NCBI RefSeq assembly: GCF_024584705.1 | Contig: NZ_CP097384.1 | Coordinates: 4,402,001-4,466,000, forward strand | Length of the DNA stretch: 64,000 nucleotides | From: Blastopirellula sp. J2-11 | GTDB taxonomy: Bacteria; Planctomycetota; Planctomycetia; Pirellulales; Pirellulaceae | Direction: 5' to 3' | Part shown: piece by piece, positions 20,201-27,710 of the stretch | Layout of the letters: every line of letters begins with the position of its first letter | Numbering within the stretch: position 1 is the first letter of the stretch | Made by a program: the position numbers and the translations under genes | The notes under the pieces: model-generated | Seen by the model: the letters and a program-made list of their open reading frames with translations, nothing else | Told to the model about the DNA's origin: nothing | Databases searched by the model: none

Positions 20201-20427
20201 GCGGATACAACGGCAACAGCCTGGGCGCTTACATGGAACTACGTGACGACCGCGTCACGTTCTTCGTTCGCCAACTGCCCCGCGGCAAGCACAGCCTAAC
20301 GTACCAACTGCGGGCCGAAATCCCCGGCAAGTTCAGCGCCTTGCCGGCGATCGCCGAAGCGATGTACGCACCGGAACTAGTCGGCAACTCGGATGAAATG
20401 AAAATCTCGATCATCGATCAACCGTAA
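14263..20427 (+). CDS. Alpha-2-macroglobulin family protein with thioester motif
   Basis: 2054 residues from ATG 14263 (MNKRTTVRFRFVEF); an in-frame GTG at 14218 would only add 15 residues. An N-terminal hydrophobic helix (FAILLAIVGVMGALLVGQL) exports or anchors it. Residues ~45-200 look TPR-like. Macroglobulin-like beta domains follow (AFLITDRPVYRPDQTANF is the MG2-type signature), a Met/Ala/Gly-rich loop near residue 1250 next to VRTNFADTALWVGAL, then the thioester domain with YGCTEQTLNRFLP near residue 1515 (Cys and Gln form the thioester), and alpha/alpha repeats (DGGWGWF). Family role: trapping of foreign proteases at the cell surface. An unusual Trp/Tyr-rich insert lies at residues ~788-840. 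No pbpC neighbour, unlike the enterobacterial type. Confidence 0.92.
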   Translation: MNKRTTVRFRFVEFAILLAIVGVMGALLVGQLGSFAVQAQPIDFAQLDKLYKDGNYKEAYEKGRPLFLNADSDANEIRSHLYQMISALQQLARVDEQADFLEEVVAAHPEKWRVIAAVAAQYQSVQHYGQMIDNKFVRGGRRNRGQWTNSIERDRVRSLQLYEQALPLVAKDDQKGEVATFYQALAQFVLSGRSHNESWRLQYRTETDALPDYEEGYGRGGQAQGAPVDETGEPIYYSEPKSWKAAANDGERWRWALAMTVENSPSLKGYALRQRADFAQQQFGVQTLQRFGFWPRGGQQQDEGADTGTYALHTLKENETIARLANGVKRFELPDEFNHVALYKQIMEDQSGYAESTYDQLASIFENRRQYPRAAQLWRDAIAKYGPGNNNYRKDRLQQIVGNWGQFQGGEIAPAGQGAELQYLFRNGKKVSLTASPIDVEKLLTDVKTYLKSDPDRVDYQQINIQDIGSRIIHQGGGKYVGKPVANWSVDLAPREQHFDRRITIQAPLQTAGAYLIKAKMENGNESDLVVWIADSAIISKRLDKGVLYYVADAVTGKSLAGVNVEFFGFRQDNIRGTNKFRVTTKNFSEKTDANGQIKLDATKLEDRMQWIVMARPNQHGLAYMGFQGVWFGQRHDPEYNATKAFLITDRPVYRPDQTANFKFWLGHAQYDKEGASEFANRQFSVRINNPQGDKVYDKQLTTDEFGGLVGQWPIPSDAKLGSYTIYTDHGGGNFRVEEYKKPEFEVKIDAPTEPVMLGEKIEATITAKYFFGAPVTNASVKYKIMRTDYRQDWYPIAPWDWFYGNGYWWFAYDYNWYPGYSRWAGCMRPYPFWRPFPQTPPELVAEQEVEIGPDGTIQVEIDTELAKAIHADQDHKYTITAEVRDKSRRTIVGAGDVLVAREPFKVFTWLDRGYYQVGDTVQANIKAQTLDGKPVAGPAELVLYKITYDEDRKPVETKVQSWNKNVGEEGVADLQIKASAAGQYRLSTTVTDSQKHAIEGGFIFTIIGEGFDGSQYRFNHLELIPDKKDYQPGDTVKLQINTDRPGTTVLLFVRPTNGIYLPPQRLELAGKSTVVDIGVVKKDMPNFFVEALTIYDGQVHQETKEIVVPPEKRVLNVAVAPNSEKYKPGEEANVKITLTDHAGEPFVGSTVVSIYDKAVEYISGGSNVGDIREFFWKWRRHHQPSLEDSLSKASYNIVLPNHTGMSFLGVFGQGVADELNSLADNFGGGADKQMFRRGGMAGEAMPMAAAPGMMMARGAMAKSEMSMDAAAEPQADAIGGGAAAPPMVEASVRTNFADTALWVGALTTNKQGEAEVSLKMPENLTTWKVKTWAMGDGTRVGSGEAEIITTKNLLIRLQAPRFFVQTDEVVLSANVHNYLKTAKAVQVSLETPGGLLEHLDPSEQTVKIEAGGELRVDWRVKVLSEGTAVIRMKALTDEESDAVEMSFPAKVHGLLKTESWAGTVQPEVDMATLTVTVPQQRRIDDSRLVVRYTPTLAGAMVDALPYMVDYPYGCTEQTLNRFLPTVITQKVLLDMQLDLKAIQEKRNNLNAQELGDAADRAKQWKRFERNPVFEIETVRKMVADGVQRLTDMQNTDGGWGWFSGYNERSYPHTTAVVVHGLQVAQENDVAIVPSVINGGLDWLSSYQATEVQKLQNADGEKKPWKTTADNTDALVYMILVDAGRENRAMRDFLYRDRTHLSVYAKAMYALGLHKMADADKLAMVQRNIEQYLVTDMENETAYLKMPEDNYWWNWYGDPIEANAYYLKLLTKVDPNSKTSPRLVKYLLNNRKHATYWKSTRDTSLCIEAMSDYLRATNELKPEMTVEIWIDGQKKETTEFTKDNLFTVDNTFELVGKNVTGGDHKIEIRRQGEGAVYFNTYLTNFTLEDFITKAGLEVKVERRYYKLVPEEKEVKVAGDRGQAVNQRVEKYRREPLETGAQLTSGDLVEVELVLESKNDYEYVMFEDQKAAGFEAKDLRSGYNGNSLGAYMELRDDRVTFFVRQLPRGKHSLTYQLRAEIPGKFSALPAIAEAMYAPELVGNSDEMKISIIDQP

Positions 20428-20464
20428 ACGGCCGAAAAAAGGGAGCGAAAAAAGGGGACGGGGG

Positions 20465-21996
20465 CAATCCTGTTCGGCACGCGATTTGCGCATCAAGATT
20501 GAGTTGTGTTTTGTCTTGCCAGATTGGCAGGGCGAACGTTTGTCTCGACCTTGGATGCGGTGATGTTTTATCGTGCGTAAGCCTTCTCAAAATCAGAACT
20601 CGGACGACCAGCAGCCAATCCATCTGCAAGGCCTGAAGTACTTCGCCAAGCTTCGACCGTTGCTAGCCCAGCTGCATGACGACGCGACTGCTCGCGACAC
20701 GGCGGGCAACCGAACTCTGCACTTCGACCAGTACTGCATGCTGGTGTTGCTTTACGTTCTGAACCCTGGCATATCGAGTCTGCGGGCGCTTTCGCAGGCG
20801 AGCGAACTCACGAAGGTTCAGGCGAAGCTCGGCAACGCGAAAGCGTCGCTGGGCTCGCTTTCGGAAAGTGCGCGGCTGTTTGAGCCGGAGCGGCTGAAGG
20901 CCATTATCGGGCAGTTGGCCGAGCAGGTACAAGCCGGAAAACTTGACTCCAAGACGGCGAAGTTCGCCCAAGGACTGATCGCGGTCGACGGCAGTGTGGT
21001 GAACGCGTTGCCTTCGATCATGGCCGCTTCGCTGCTCAAGCAGACGACTGGTTCGGCCGTCGTCCATTGGCGGTTGCACACGCATTTTGAGGTCGCCAGC
21101 TTCACGCCGCAATCGATTACCGTGACGCCTGACGGCGGCGGCGAACATGACGAGCGGGCGGTGCTCGCGCGTTCGCTAGACGCGGACAAGATCTACGCGA
21201 TGGACCGTGGCTACGCCAAGTTCAAACTACTCAACGCGATCGATCAGCGCGGCAGCAGTTACCTCTGTCGGCTGCGCGATAACTCGAAGTACGACGTGCT
21301 CGAAGATCGCCCGCTGATCGACGGCGATCGCGCGGCCGGCGTGCTGAGCGATCAGACCGTGCTGCTGGGCAAGACGAGCAAGTTGGAGGATCGCCCCGAT
21401 CACTTGGTTCGGCTCGTCTGCGTGAAGTGCACGCCGCACAAGAATCGGACCGGCGGCAAGGTGAAAGGATCGAAGGCGCCCAGCAGCGACGGCGTGCTGC
21501 GAATCGCGACGAACATGCCGTTCGCCCCGGCCGAGATCATCGCGATTCTTTATTCGTACCGCTGGACGGTCGAAATCTTCTTCCGTTTCTACAAGCAACT
21601 GATGGGCGGTGCGCACTTACTCAGCCATAGCAAAAACGGCATCGAACTTCAAGTCTACTGCGCGATGATCGCCTGCCTGCTGATGAGCCTGTGGGTCGGC
21701 GGCAAGCCGAGCAAACGAACGTTCGAGATGATCGGCTACTACTTCACCGGCCTGGCGAGTGAAGAGGAGTTGCTGGCCCACCTGACGAAAATCCGGAAGC
21801 AAGCCGCCGCGTCCGCAGAGGAAAAATCGTAGCGACAATTCCAAGAGTCCGCCGTAGAAGCGGTCTCCGCGTCGATGCTGCGCGGATGAAAAGCGAGTCG
21901 TTCGCTTGCACGACTCGCCAGCGTCGCGAAATTGCCTAAAGAGGTCGTGACTAGCTAGAATCAATGCCGGACACGGGAGCGTGCCGAACAGGATTG
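20465..21996 (+). mobile_element. IS4-family element, 1532 bp (type 3, copy A)
   Basis: Bounded by 18-bp terminal inverted repeats CAATCCTGTTCGGCACGC / GCGTGCCGAACAGGATTG. It encodes one 419-residue transposase. The left flank is ggacggggg and the right flank is cccccgacc: inverted-like rather than a direct duplication, unlike copy B at 32144, which has a clean 9-bp duplication. It lies 37 bp after the macroglobulin stop codon. Confidence 0.9.
20573..21832 (+). CDS. IS4-family transposase (1532-bp element, copy A)
   Basis: 419-residue DDE transposase beginning at GTG 20573. D1 lies in GLIAVDGSVVNALP, D2 in KIYAMDRGYAKF, and the catalytic Glu is in the IS4-type Y-(2)-R-(3)-E-(6)-K signature (YSYRWTVEIFFRFYK). 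The full-length reading frame is intact, so the element may be active. It differs from copy B at about ten residues (for example FEPERL versus FDPERL, SITV versus AITV, LTKIRKQ versus LAKIRQQ). Confidence 0.93.
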   Translation: MRKPSQNQNSDDQQPIHLQGLKYFAKLRPLLAQLHDDATARDTAGNRTLHFDQYCMLVLLYVLNPGISSLRALSQASELTKVQAKLGNAKASLGSLSESARLFEPERLKAIIGQLAEQVQAGKLDSKTAKFAQGLIAVDGSVVNALPSIMAASLLKQTTGSAVVHWRLHTHFEVASFTPQSITVTPDGGGEHDERAVLARSLDADKIYAMDRGYAKFKLLNAIDQRGSSYLCRLRDNSKYDVLEDRPLIDGDRAAGVLSDQTVLLGKTSKLEDRPDHLVRLVCVKCTPHKNRTGGKVKGSKAPSSDGVLRIATNMPFAPAEIIAILYSYRWTVEIFFRFYKQLMGGAHLLSHSKNGIELQVYCAMIACLLMSLWVGGKPSKRTFEMIGYYFTGLASEEELLAHLTKIRKQAAASAEEKS

Positions 21997-22001
21997 CCCC
22001 C

Positions 22002-22037
22002 GACCCCTTTTTATTAGCCGACCCCTTTTTATTAGCC
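22002..22037. repeat. Tandem 18-bp repeat gacccctttttattagcc x2
   Basis: Two exact 18-bp copies directly outside the IS right end. The reverse complement (ggctaataaaaagggg...) recurs at 37840-37856, again directly outside an IS end. Confidence 0.85.
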
Positions 22038-22630
22038 TGGCCTTTTTCAGCCAGCGTCTTCTCTTTCTACTGCTCCCAGACTCAGAAGCAAGGAAGCAAT
22101 GGAAATCGTTCCTCTTCATTCTTTGACTCGTTTTCGATGCGGCGGCCGATCGTCCGTGACTCTCCAAATAGAATGGGGGACGGCAGGGCATCAAGAATAG
22201 ATTCGACGTTCCTTGCTGTTCTGGCCTCAAGACAACAGAGAGGGAAGAGAAGACGCCGACTGTGGGCACGCGAAATAGACTGTTCGTCAGTGCCGCCTGG
22301 TCGCCTGTTCTGATCTTTCCTAAGACCTGCTGGTGCAGAAATCAGGAGGGAGCTCTCTTCTGCCCGACCGGGGGGAGGAGGGCTAAATTCCCCGTTTTTT
22401 TGAATTGTTATAGTAAGCTTCCGATTGACCGTACGACTGGTTAATGAGGAACTGGCCCACTATGCGCTGTTTGAGAGCTAAAATGCCCGATTAGAGTCGC
22501 TTTCAAGGCGTTAAGACGAGAGTGCTCCTTCATCTATTCTGCATTTCAATTTTTCTTTTCCCAGGCAAAGCAGGCGGCCGTTTCCTTCTCACCCCCCATT
22601 ATTATTCCCTATACTTAAGGTAAGTTTCTT
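22038..22630. other. 593-bp intergenic region, no gene seen
   Basis: No open frame with a credible start or family. It lies between the IS and the DUF1559 gene. The last 60 bp are AT-rich and probably carry the promoter of that gene. Confidence 0.5.
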
Positions 22631-23650
22631 ATGTCGCCTCGCGCATCCCACACAGCCAGAAGTGGCTTTACTTTGGTTGAGTTGTTGGTGGTCATCGCCA
22701 TTATCGGCGTGTTGATCGCATTGCTATTGCCTGCAGTGCAGCAGGCTCGGGAGGCCGCCCGCCGCATGCAGTGCGCGAATAATCTGAAGCAAATTGGCCT
22801 CGCTCTCCACAACTACCACGACACGTTTGGCTCGTTCCCCTCTGGCTATATCGACATTTCTGGCCGTACGGAAGTGGTCGACAACAAGGGGCATTGGTCG
22901 TGGGCCGCGTTGACCCTTCCGTTTATGGAAATGGGAAACGTGCACGATATTCTGAACGTCGGCCCAGCCTCCCCGTCCAACGTCCTGGACACCCAGCAAG
23001 AGGTCATGCAGGCACGCTACGCTGCATTCCGTTGTCCTTCCGATATCGGGCCCGATTTCAGCAGCACCACCGAATGCGCCGGCTGCTGTATCCAGAACAG
23101 CGGGAGTACGGAATTAGGGCATTCGTTGTCCAACTATCTCGGCATCAATAGTTCGGCGTTAGCTCGCGCGGATAAAGCTACTAACTACAACGATGGTACG
23201 ACCGGGGCGACCGGTATCTTCTATCGAAACAGCGACACGCGGTTGCGCGACATTACCGATGGAAGCAGCAACACCGTGATGGTGGGCGAGCGCTGTTATC
23301 GCATCAATACGACCGACTATCTGGCGGGAGAACTGTTCGCGACCCGCGACTATAACGGCGGCGGTCCGGCTCATCGAGACCGTGGGGGCATGGCGGATCA
23401 AGGGGCGAGCAGGATTCTGGTGACCACTTATCACTCTCCGAATAATATTTGGGAACATGCAGACTCCTACCCGAAGTGGGAGGAGTCTGGCTTAAGTAGT
23501 CTGCACCCCGGCGGAGTCCAGGTTTGCTTTGCAGATGGGGCGGTTCGCTTCCTGCCGGAAACCACCGCCAGCAATGTCAGCGGAACCACCGATACGGTCA
23601 TGGAATTTCTTGGCAGCATGTCCGATGGAAACGTGATCGGCGAGTACTAA
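22631..23650 (+). CDS. DUF1559 protein with prepilin-type N-terminus
   Basis: 339 residues. A type IV prepilin-like leader ([22 protein letters not shown] cleavage with Glu at +5) is followed by [21 protein letters not shown], the DUF1559 hallmark. The C-terminus carries the H-X9-DG motif (HPGGVQVCFADGAVRFL). The family is strongly expanded in planctomycetes; these are thought to be pseudopilin-like surface or secretion-associated proteins, but the exact role is not known. A small lipoprotein gene follows 127 bp downstream. The pair is paralogous to that at 30565/31642. Confidence 0.9.
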   Translation: MSPRASHTARSGFTLVELLVVIAIIGVLIALLLPAVQQAREAARRMQCANNLKQIGLALHNYHDTFGSFPSGYIDISGRTEVVDNKGHWSWAALTLPFMEMGNVHDILNVGPASPSNVLDTQQEVMQARYAAFRCPSDIGPDFSSTTECAGCCIQNSGSTELGHSLSNYLGINSSALARADKATNYNDGTTGATGIFYRNSDTRLRDITDGSSNTVMVGERCYRINTTDYLAGELFATRDYNGGGPAHRDRGGMADQGASRILVTTYHSPNNIWEHADSYPKWEESGLSSLHPGGVQVCFADGAVRFLPETTASNVSGTTDTVMEFLGSMSDGNVIGEY

Positions 23651-23777
23651 CCGCGCTCATTCTGAGCGTCCCCAGCCGGCGTCGATTGAGAAAGACGCCG
23701 GCCCGTCTAGTGAACTGCTTTACTCGTATTGCCGGACAGAGGAATTCGCGCCCGGCCTCAATCGGAGACTGAATCAA

Positions 23778-24224
23778 TTGATCGCAACTCGCCAACAAAT
23801 TCTAATCTCGTATGCACGACTGTCAGGCGTCGTCGCGCTTGTCTTGGCTGCGTTAACCGTGGGCTGTTCTAAACCGCCAGGCCCCGAGACAGGTTATGTG
23901 ACTGGAGTCGTCACGCTTGACGGTAAGCCCATCGATAATGCCACCGTTAAATTTGAACCTGTCAACGCGCGCCCCTCCGTAGGCTTTACCGACGCGGATG
24001 GCCGCTATGATCTTATCTATACGGCAAGCCGAAATGGAGCCGTACTGGGAGAGCACCAGGTTCGCATTACGACTGCCAACGACGCCGGCGGCGGCGAAGG
24101 GGGCCAACCCTTGGTCACGGCGAGCAAAGAAACCGTTCCCGTCAAATACAACGTAAAAACGGAGTTAACCGCCCAAGTGGACGCCGGCAGCAACACCATC
24201 AACTTCGACCTAAAGACGAAATAG
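23778..24224 (+). CDS. Small lipoprotein with transthyretin-like fold
   Basis: 148 residues from a TTG at 23778, with GGAGA about 9 nt upstream; no ATG is available. A signal peptide ends in a lipobox (LTVGCSK). Residues ~38-95 match the carboxypeptidase-regulatory/transthyretin-like beta sandwich (GYVTGVVTLDGKPIDNATVK, FTDADGRYDLIY). This class almost always follows DUF1559 genes in planctomycetes. Probably periplasmic or outer-surface; function unknown. The start codon is uncertain. Confidence 0.75.
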   Translation: MIATRQQILISYARLSGVVALVLAALTVGCSKPPGPETGYVTGVVTLDGKPIDNATVKFEPVNARPSVGFTDADGRYDLIYTASRNGAVLGEHQVRITTANDAGGGEGGQPLVTASKETVPVKYNVKTELTAQVDAGSNTINFDLKTK

Positions 24225-24236
24225 CCAGGCCGGGAT

Positions 24237-24342
24237 AAAAAGGGGACGGTTTTCTTCTGGCGTAGCGGCCAGGCTAGGTTGAAAGCTTCGTCCCTGCAGT
24301 CGCCCTCAAGAGCACCGGACGTAAAAGGACCCCCGTCCTTTT
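24237..24342. repeat. ~106-bp mini-element, copy 1
   Basis: Begins aaaaaggggacgg and ends cccccgtcctttt, so its ends are inverted. The core (gcgtagcggccaggctagg, ttgaaagcttcgtccctgca, gtcgccctcaagagcaccgg) recurs almost exactly at 26605-26707. No coding capacity. It is placed immediately before the orphan toxin-tip reading frame. Confidence 0.8.
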
Positions 24343-24706
24343 GTCGGCTGCAAGTGGGCGATTGCTTGCTGGAATTCCACGTTATGCCTTTGCAAAGCTT
24401 ATGGGCAAGCTTGGAAAAATAAACGAAGGTTATCTCGCCAGGGGAGTCATATTCGGTTCTCGATATTCCACTACGGGCCGCGGACGCGGGCCAAGATTCG
24501 GATCGGACTTGGACCTTCACTTCGCTAAAACCATTGGCGAGGGGGATGATAGCCTGGCCATGGCGGCTTTGAAATCAGCCATCGATGATTTTACAAAACG
24601 AACGAATATTCGAGTTGACGTCGGTGTAGCTAATTCGCCTGCGGAACTCAACTCTTGGTTGCGAACAGTTGTCAGACAAAACAATGCATATGAGAACTTG
24701 TGGTAA
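24341..24706 (+). pseudogene. Orphan toxin-tip remnant, nucleotidyltransferase-like
   Basis: 121 codons with no ATG; the frame opens inside the mini-element and only a TTG is available, so this looks like the C-terminal end of a larger gene cut off from its N-terminus. GSRYSTTGRGRGP...GSDLDLHF followed by TNIRVDVGVAN resembles the nucleotidyltransferase fold (G-S, then D-x-D, then a third Asp on a strand), although the spacing between GS and DLD is longer than usual. The next gene starts 8 nt after the stop, as for toxin/immunity pairs. Its status as a polymorphic-toxin tip is an inference. Confidence 0.45.
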
Positions 24707-24713
24707 TTGACTC

Positions 24714-25667
24714 ATGTCTAGCGACATTTTCGTGGCTCTTACTGTTGATGGCGAAAAACGCGATCATCAGACACTGTTTTGGTGGGGCGCCAATCGGCCC
24801 AACCCGCGAAACCCTCGTTACGAATTGCATATTACTGGGCCCGACGTTCGCAGGAGATTCTTTCATGCCAACGTCCCCCTCGGTAAGAGCGCCGCGCCTC
24901 CGAGAAGGCAATGCGGGCTACTCAGACTGGATCAGTATCCGTTTCTTTTCACTGACTTTGACAAGGTCCGAATCGAAATCGGTAAGTCGAGCCCCACGCA
25001 GATTTTGCTGGTGGCCAACACGGTCAGTGAGCTGGAATTTGATGACAACGAGATCATCATGCGAGGCGAAGTTCAGGAGGCCGATTCAGTCTTGCGAGAA
25101 CTCGAGGAGAGGGCTCTTTCACGATGGAAGACATGGAAGTGGAATGCCTGGGAATACCTCCGCAGTCAGTTTGCGCAGGATTACGAATCCCAAATCCCAG
25201 GTTTCTCCGTTGAAGTTCATCCCCGAGAAGATGGCCAAGGGCTTGAGTTTCGAGAACATACGTTTGGAAACCCATCGTTCCCTGCGGAGGTAATCGAGGG
25301 GGACTCGATTGAGTTATTCATGGATGGAGTTGAGCACGATTACCACGCTATTCTATTATTGGGACAGGACGCTTATTGTGCGATGAACCCGAACTTTGAA
25401 TTACGAATTCGTGGAGATGCGATTCGAAGCAGGTTTTTTTATCGAATCCCTGTCGGAAGCTATAAGGAGGGTTTTTTTGGTGGTGGATTGGTCTCTTACG
25501 AAGCAAAGGAAACAAGGTCTTTTTTTTCCGATTTCTGTAGTCTCCGCAATAGTTTTGGAGGAGGAGAGTCTGACAAGAGTATCCTGTTGATCAACAGTGT
25601 CTACGAACTAGTTGTCGAGGAAGATGAAATCATTGCTTTTGGGGACATTGTTCCATTAGGGCAATAG
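24714..25667 (+). CDS. Tandem-duplicated protein, candidate immunity protein
   Basis: 317 residues, start ATG 24714, no signal peptide or membrane helix. It consists of two homologous halves: residues ~5-123 (VALTVDGEKRDHQTLFWWG, YELHITGPDVRRRFFHANVP, ILLVANTVSELEFDDNEIIM) and ~200-317 (LFMDGVEHDYHAILLLG, FELRIRGDAIRSRFFYRIPV, ILLINSVYELVVEEDEIIAF), joined by a linker of about 75 residues. I do not recognise a named family. Its position 8 nt behind the toxin-tip remnant, its lower GC content and its acidic character fit an immunity protein. Confidence 0.55.
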   Translation: MSSDIFVALTVDGEKRDHQTLFWWGANRPNPRNPRYELHITGPDVRRRFFHANVPLGKSAAPPRRQCGLLRLDQYPFLFTDFDKVRIEIGKSSPTQILLVANTVSELEFDDNEIIMRGEVQEADSVLRELEERALSRWKTWKWNAWEYLRSQFAQDYESQIPGFSVEVHPREDGQGLEFREHTFGNPSFPAEVIEGDSIELFMDGVEHDYHAILLLGQDAYCAMNPNFELRIRGDAIRSRFFYRIPVGSYKEGFFGGGLVSYEAKETRSFFSDFCSLRNSFGGGESDKSILLINSVYELVVEEDEIIAFGDIVPLGQ

Positions 25668-26067
25668 ATAGATTGAGGTGGTGCCCGAAATGGAGGCGCG
25701 CTGGTGTCTTATTTTAGGCCAGCCCCTGTTCAAAAAAGTTTCCAGACAAAAGGCGTCCTGTGCAAAAAGTAAGTGCGCGAGATTGGACCGATGTGAAATC
25801 TCCGGCGATCACCATTCAATGTCAGGCGGAGCGCCGCGTATCTAGAATGTTCCAGCCGCCCGCCAGGATTCAGTGCGATTGCTTAACGATCAGCGCAGCA
25901 GGGGGCGGGGGTCTTTTTAAATGCCCGGTACATTCGAGGGTGACCACGGGACGTAGCGCATGTCTCCAACATGGCTGATGCGCCCGAAAAACCTCCGTCC
26001 CCTTTCCTTTCTCGTGCATGAATGAGTCTTCAACAGTCTCTGCATTCAAATTAGGTAGTTAGAGCGA
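25668..26067. other. 400-bp stretch without recognised gene
   Basis: Contains a short GC-rich stretch with gggggcgggggtctttttaa near 25900 that resembles the G-rich flanks of other mini-elements here. Open frames are short and unconvincing. Confidence 0.45.
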
Positions 26068-26526
26068 ATGAGATTCTTTCAATTATTTTTCTTGATGGTT
26101 AACGTCTCGGCAATTGGGTGCGGAGCTCCGCCATCGGCCCCGACGTTTCCGGCAATTGAAAGAGTCACCGCTCAGGTTCACTCATCTCGCGAAATGAGCG
26201 TCCCGGAAATCGAGAAGGTGGAGGTTCCCCCAGAAGACACCATGGAGGTTTTGCGAATGGTCCTTCCCGTCACCTTTAAGAAGGATGGAATTCGACCTCA
26301 CCTAAACTTCCACATTGCCGACGTGTATCTGCACCATAAGGACTCTTCGGTTACCAAGATTGAGGTACGATGTACGGGTCACAATCCTGCGGCGGTCACC
26401 GTCGACGGCAGTAACTATTTTTACGCCTCCATAGACGGTCCGGCTGATGGCGCCAGGGGACTTGTTGATCTACTGATGATGATTGATTTCAAAGAGAAGA
26501 AAAGCGAGCAAAGCGGAAACGATTAG
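26068..26526 (+). CDS. Hypothetical lipoprotein
   Basis: 152 residues, ATG 26068. The signal peptide MRFFQLFFLMVNVSAIGCGA ends in a lipobox with Cys at 18. The mature part is small and mixed alpha/beta, with no family recognised (EVLRMVLPVTFKKDG, ADVYLHHKDSSVTKIEVRC). It lies between the putative immunity gene and a second mini-element copy. It could be a lipoprotein-type immunity protein, but nothing in the sequence proves it. Confidence 0.55.
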   Translation: MRFFQLFFLMVNVSAIGCGAPPSAPTFPAIERVTAQVHSSREMSVPEIEKVEVPPEDTMEVLRMVLPVTFKKDGIRPHLNFHIADVYLHHKDSSVTKIEVRCTGHNPAAVTVDGSNYFYASIDGPADGARGLVDLLMMIDFKEKKSEQSGND

Positions 26527-26604
26527 GACGCAGCTGCCTGGAGGTTGCGGTAGGACCGCCCGTTGCCGGGCGGCCCCCGCGCAGATCTGTAGGGGTAAAA
26601 AGGT

Positions 26605-26707
26605 AAAAAGGGGACGTGGCGTAGCGGCCAGGCTAGGGTTGAAAGCTTCGTCCCTGCAGTCGCCCTCAAGAGCACCGGACGCAAAAAAGACCCCCGCCCC
26701 CCCTTTT
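26605..26707. repeat. ~103-bp mini-element, copy 2
   Basis: Same core as 24237-24342: aaaaaggggacg, gcgtagcggccaggctaggg, ttgaaagcttcgtccctgca, gtcgccctcaagagcaccgg, then gacccccgccc...cttttg. The copies differ by a few substitutions and indels. Confidence 0.8.
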
Positions 26708-26978
26708 GCCGGCCGCGATTGGTTGAGGCGGAATCAGGCGGCGGTGCGAATGTGGTTAGGGAACTGCAAAAAAATACGTAGCGAATTATTAAATGGTAGT
26801 TTTTCGTCCCTGTTATCTAAAAATATAAACTTCTGACGTTGGCACGACTCAAATAGGTTGCTTTCCACTGGCCCTGAGCTTTGGCGAATTTCGATACCGA
26901 CCCCCTTAACGGTATTTGCTGGAAAATCGGGCAGAGGTTAGATTCGTGCTCACTGATGCATGGGAGCGGTAAATCTGT

Positions 26979-27659
26979 ATGACCTCCGTTTATTTACTTG
27001 AGAAAGCCCCAACCTTTTCTAGCTTGGCGTTGAGTGGAGTGAACAATCTCCTCTCCCCAGGCGGTTCGATTTATCGACGACTTGGAGAGGGTGAATCATT
27101 GGGAGAGGAATGGGTACGGATTGATGTTGAGCATTACTTTGACGATCCTGACGACTTTGACGAACCCGCAGAGGCCGCCAAGACTCCATTCGTCGATATT
27201 ACATCGTTGCCTGCATTGAACCTGCTCTTTTTTTCCGAGCGAGCGAAATGTTGTCTTACGGTGTCGCTGGGAAATCGAGTCGAATGGCTTCCTGTTCGTC
27301 TGATCGCGGATGACGATACACAGTGTTACTTGATGAACGTACTGCAGGTCATTGATTGTCTCGATGTAGATCATTCCAGCATTGAATGGATTGGAGTTCG
27401 CCGTAAACCTACTGGTCGCTCAATCGCAAGCCGTATTCAAGCCTACTCCTTTTTTGAGGAGAAACTAAAGGGCTCGATTTTGTTTCGATTGCCAGAGAGG
27501 CCCTTTGCTCACGAAATCTATGTTACGGAAGAGTTTGTCAACAAAGTTCAGGAATGCAAGTTGATTGGCGCAAGCTTCACACAGGTTTGGCCTCCTGAAG
27601 ATCCCGAAATTGAGCGAAAGAAGTGGCTCGAAAAACGAGCACGAAAGGGCAAGCCGTAG
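26979..27659 (+). CDS. Imm11-like (DUF1629-like) immunity protein candidate
   Basis: 226 residues, ATG 26979, no signal peptide. The C-terminal half (SILFRLPERPFAHEIYVTEE, FVNKVQECKLIGASFTQVWP) has the pattern I associate with the Imm11/DUF1629 immunity family: phe-Arg-Leu, then 'hyVteefv...l.G..F..vw'. The N-terminal half is acidic (HYFDDPDDFDEPAEAAK). There is no toxin gene directly upstream, so it would be an orphan immunity gene. The family call is from memory of the motif layout only. Confidence 0.5.
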   Translation: MTSVYLLEKAPTFSSLALSGVNNLLSPGGSIYRRLGEGESLGEEWVRIDVEHYFDDPDDFDEPAEAAKTPFVDITSLPALNLLFFSERAKCCLTVSLGNRVEWLPVRLIADDDTQCYLMNVLQVIDCLDVDHSSIEWIGVRRKPTGRSIASRIQAYSFFEEKLKGSILFRLPERPFAHEIYVTEEFVNKVQECKLIGASFTQVWPPEDPEIERKKWLEKRARKGKP

Positions 27660-27710
27660 ATGTCGTAGGCAGAATATCGAATGATTCTAATTCGGCACGG
27701 CTGACGCACA

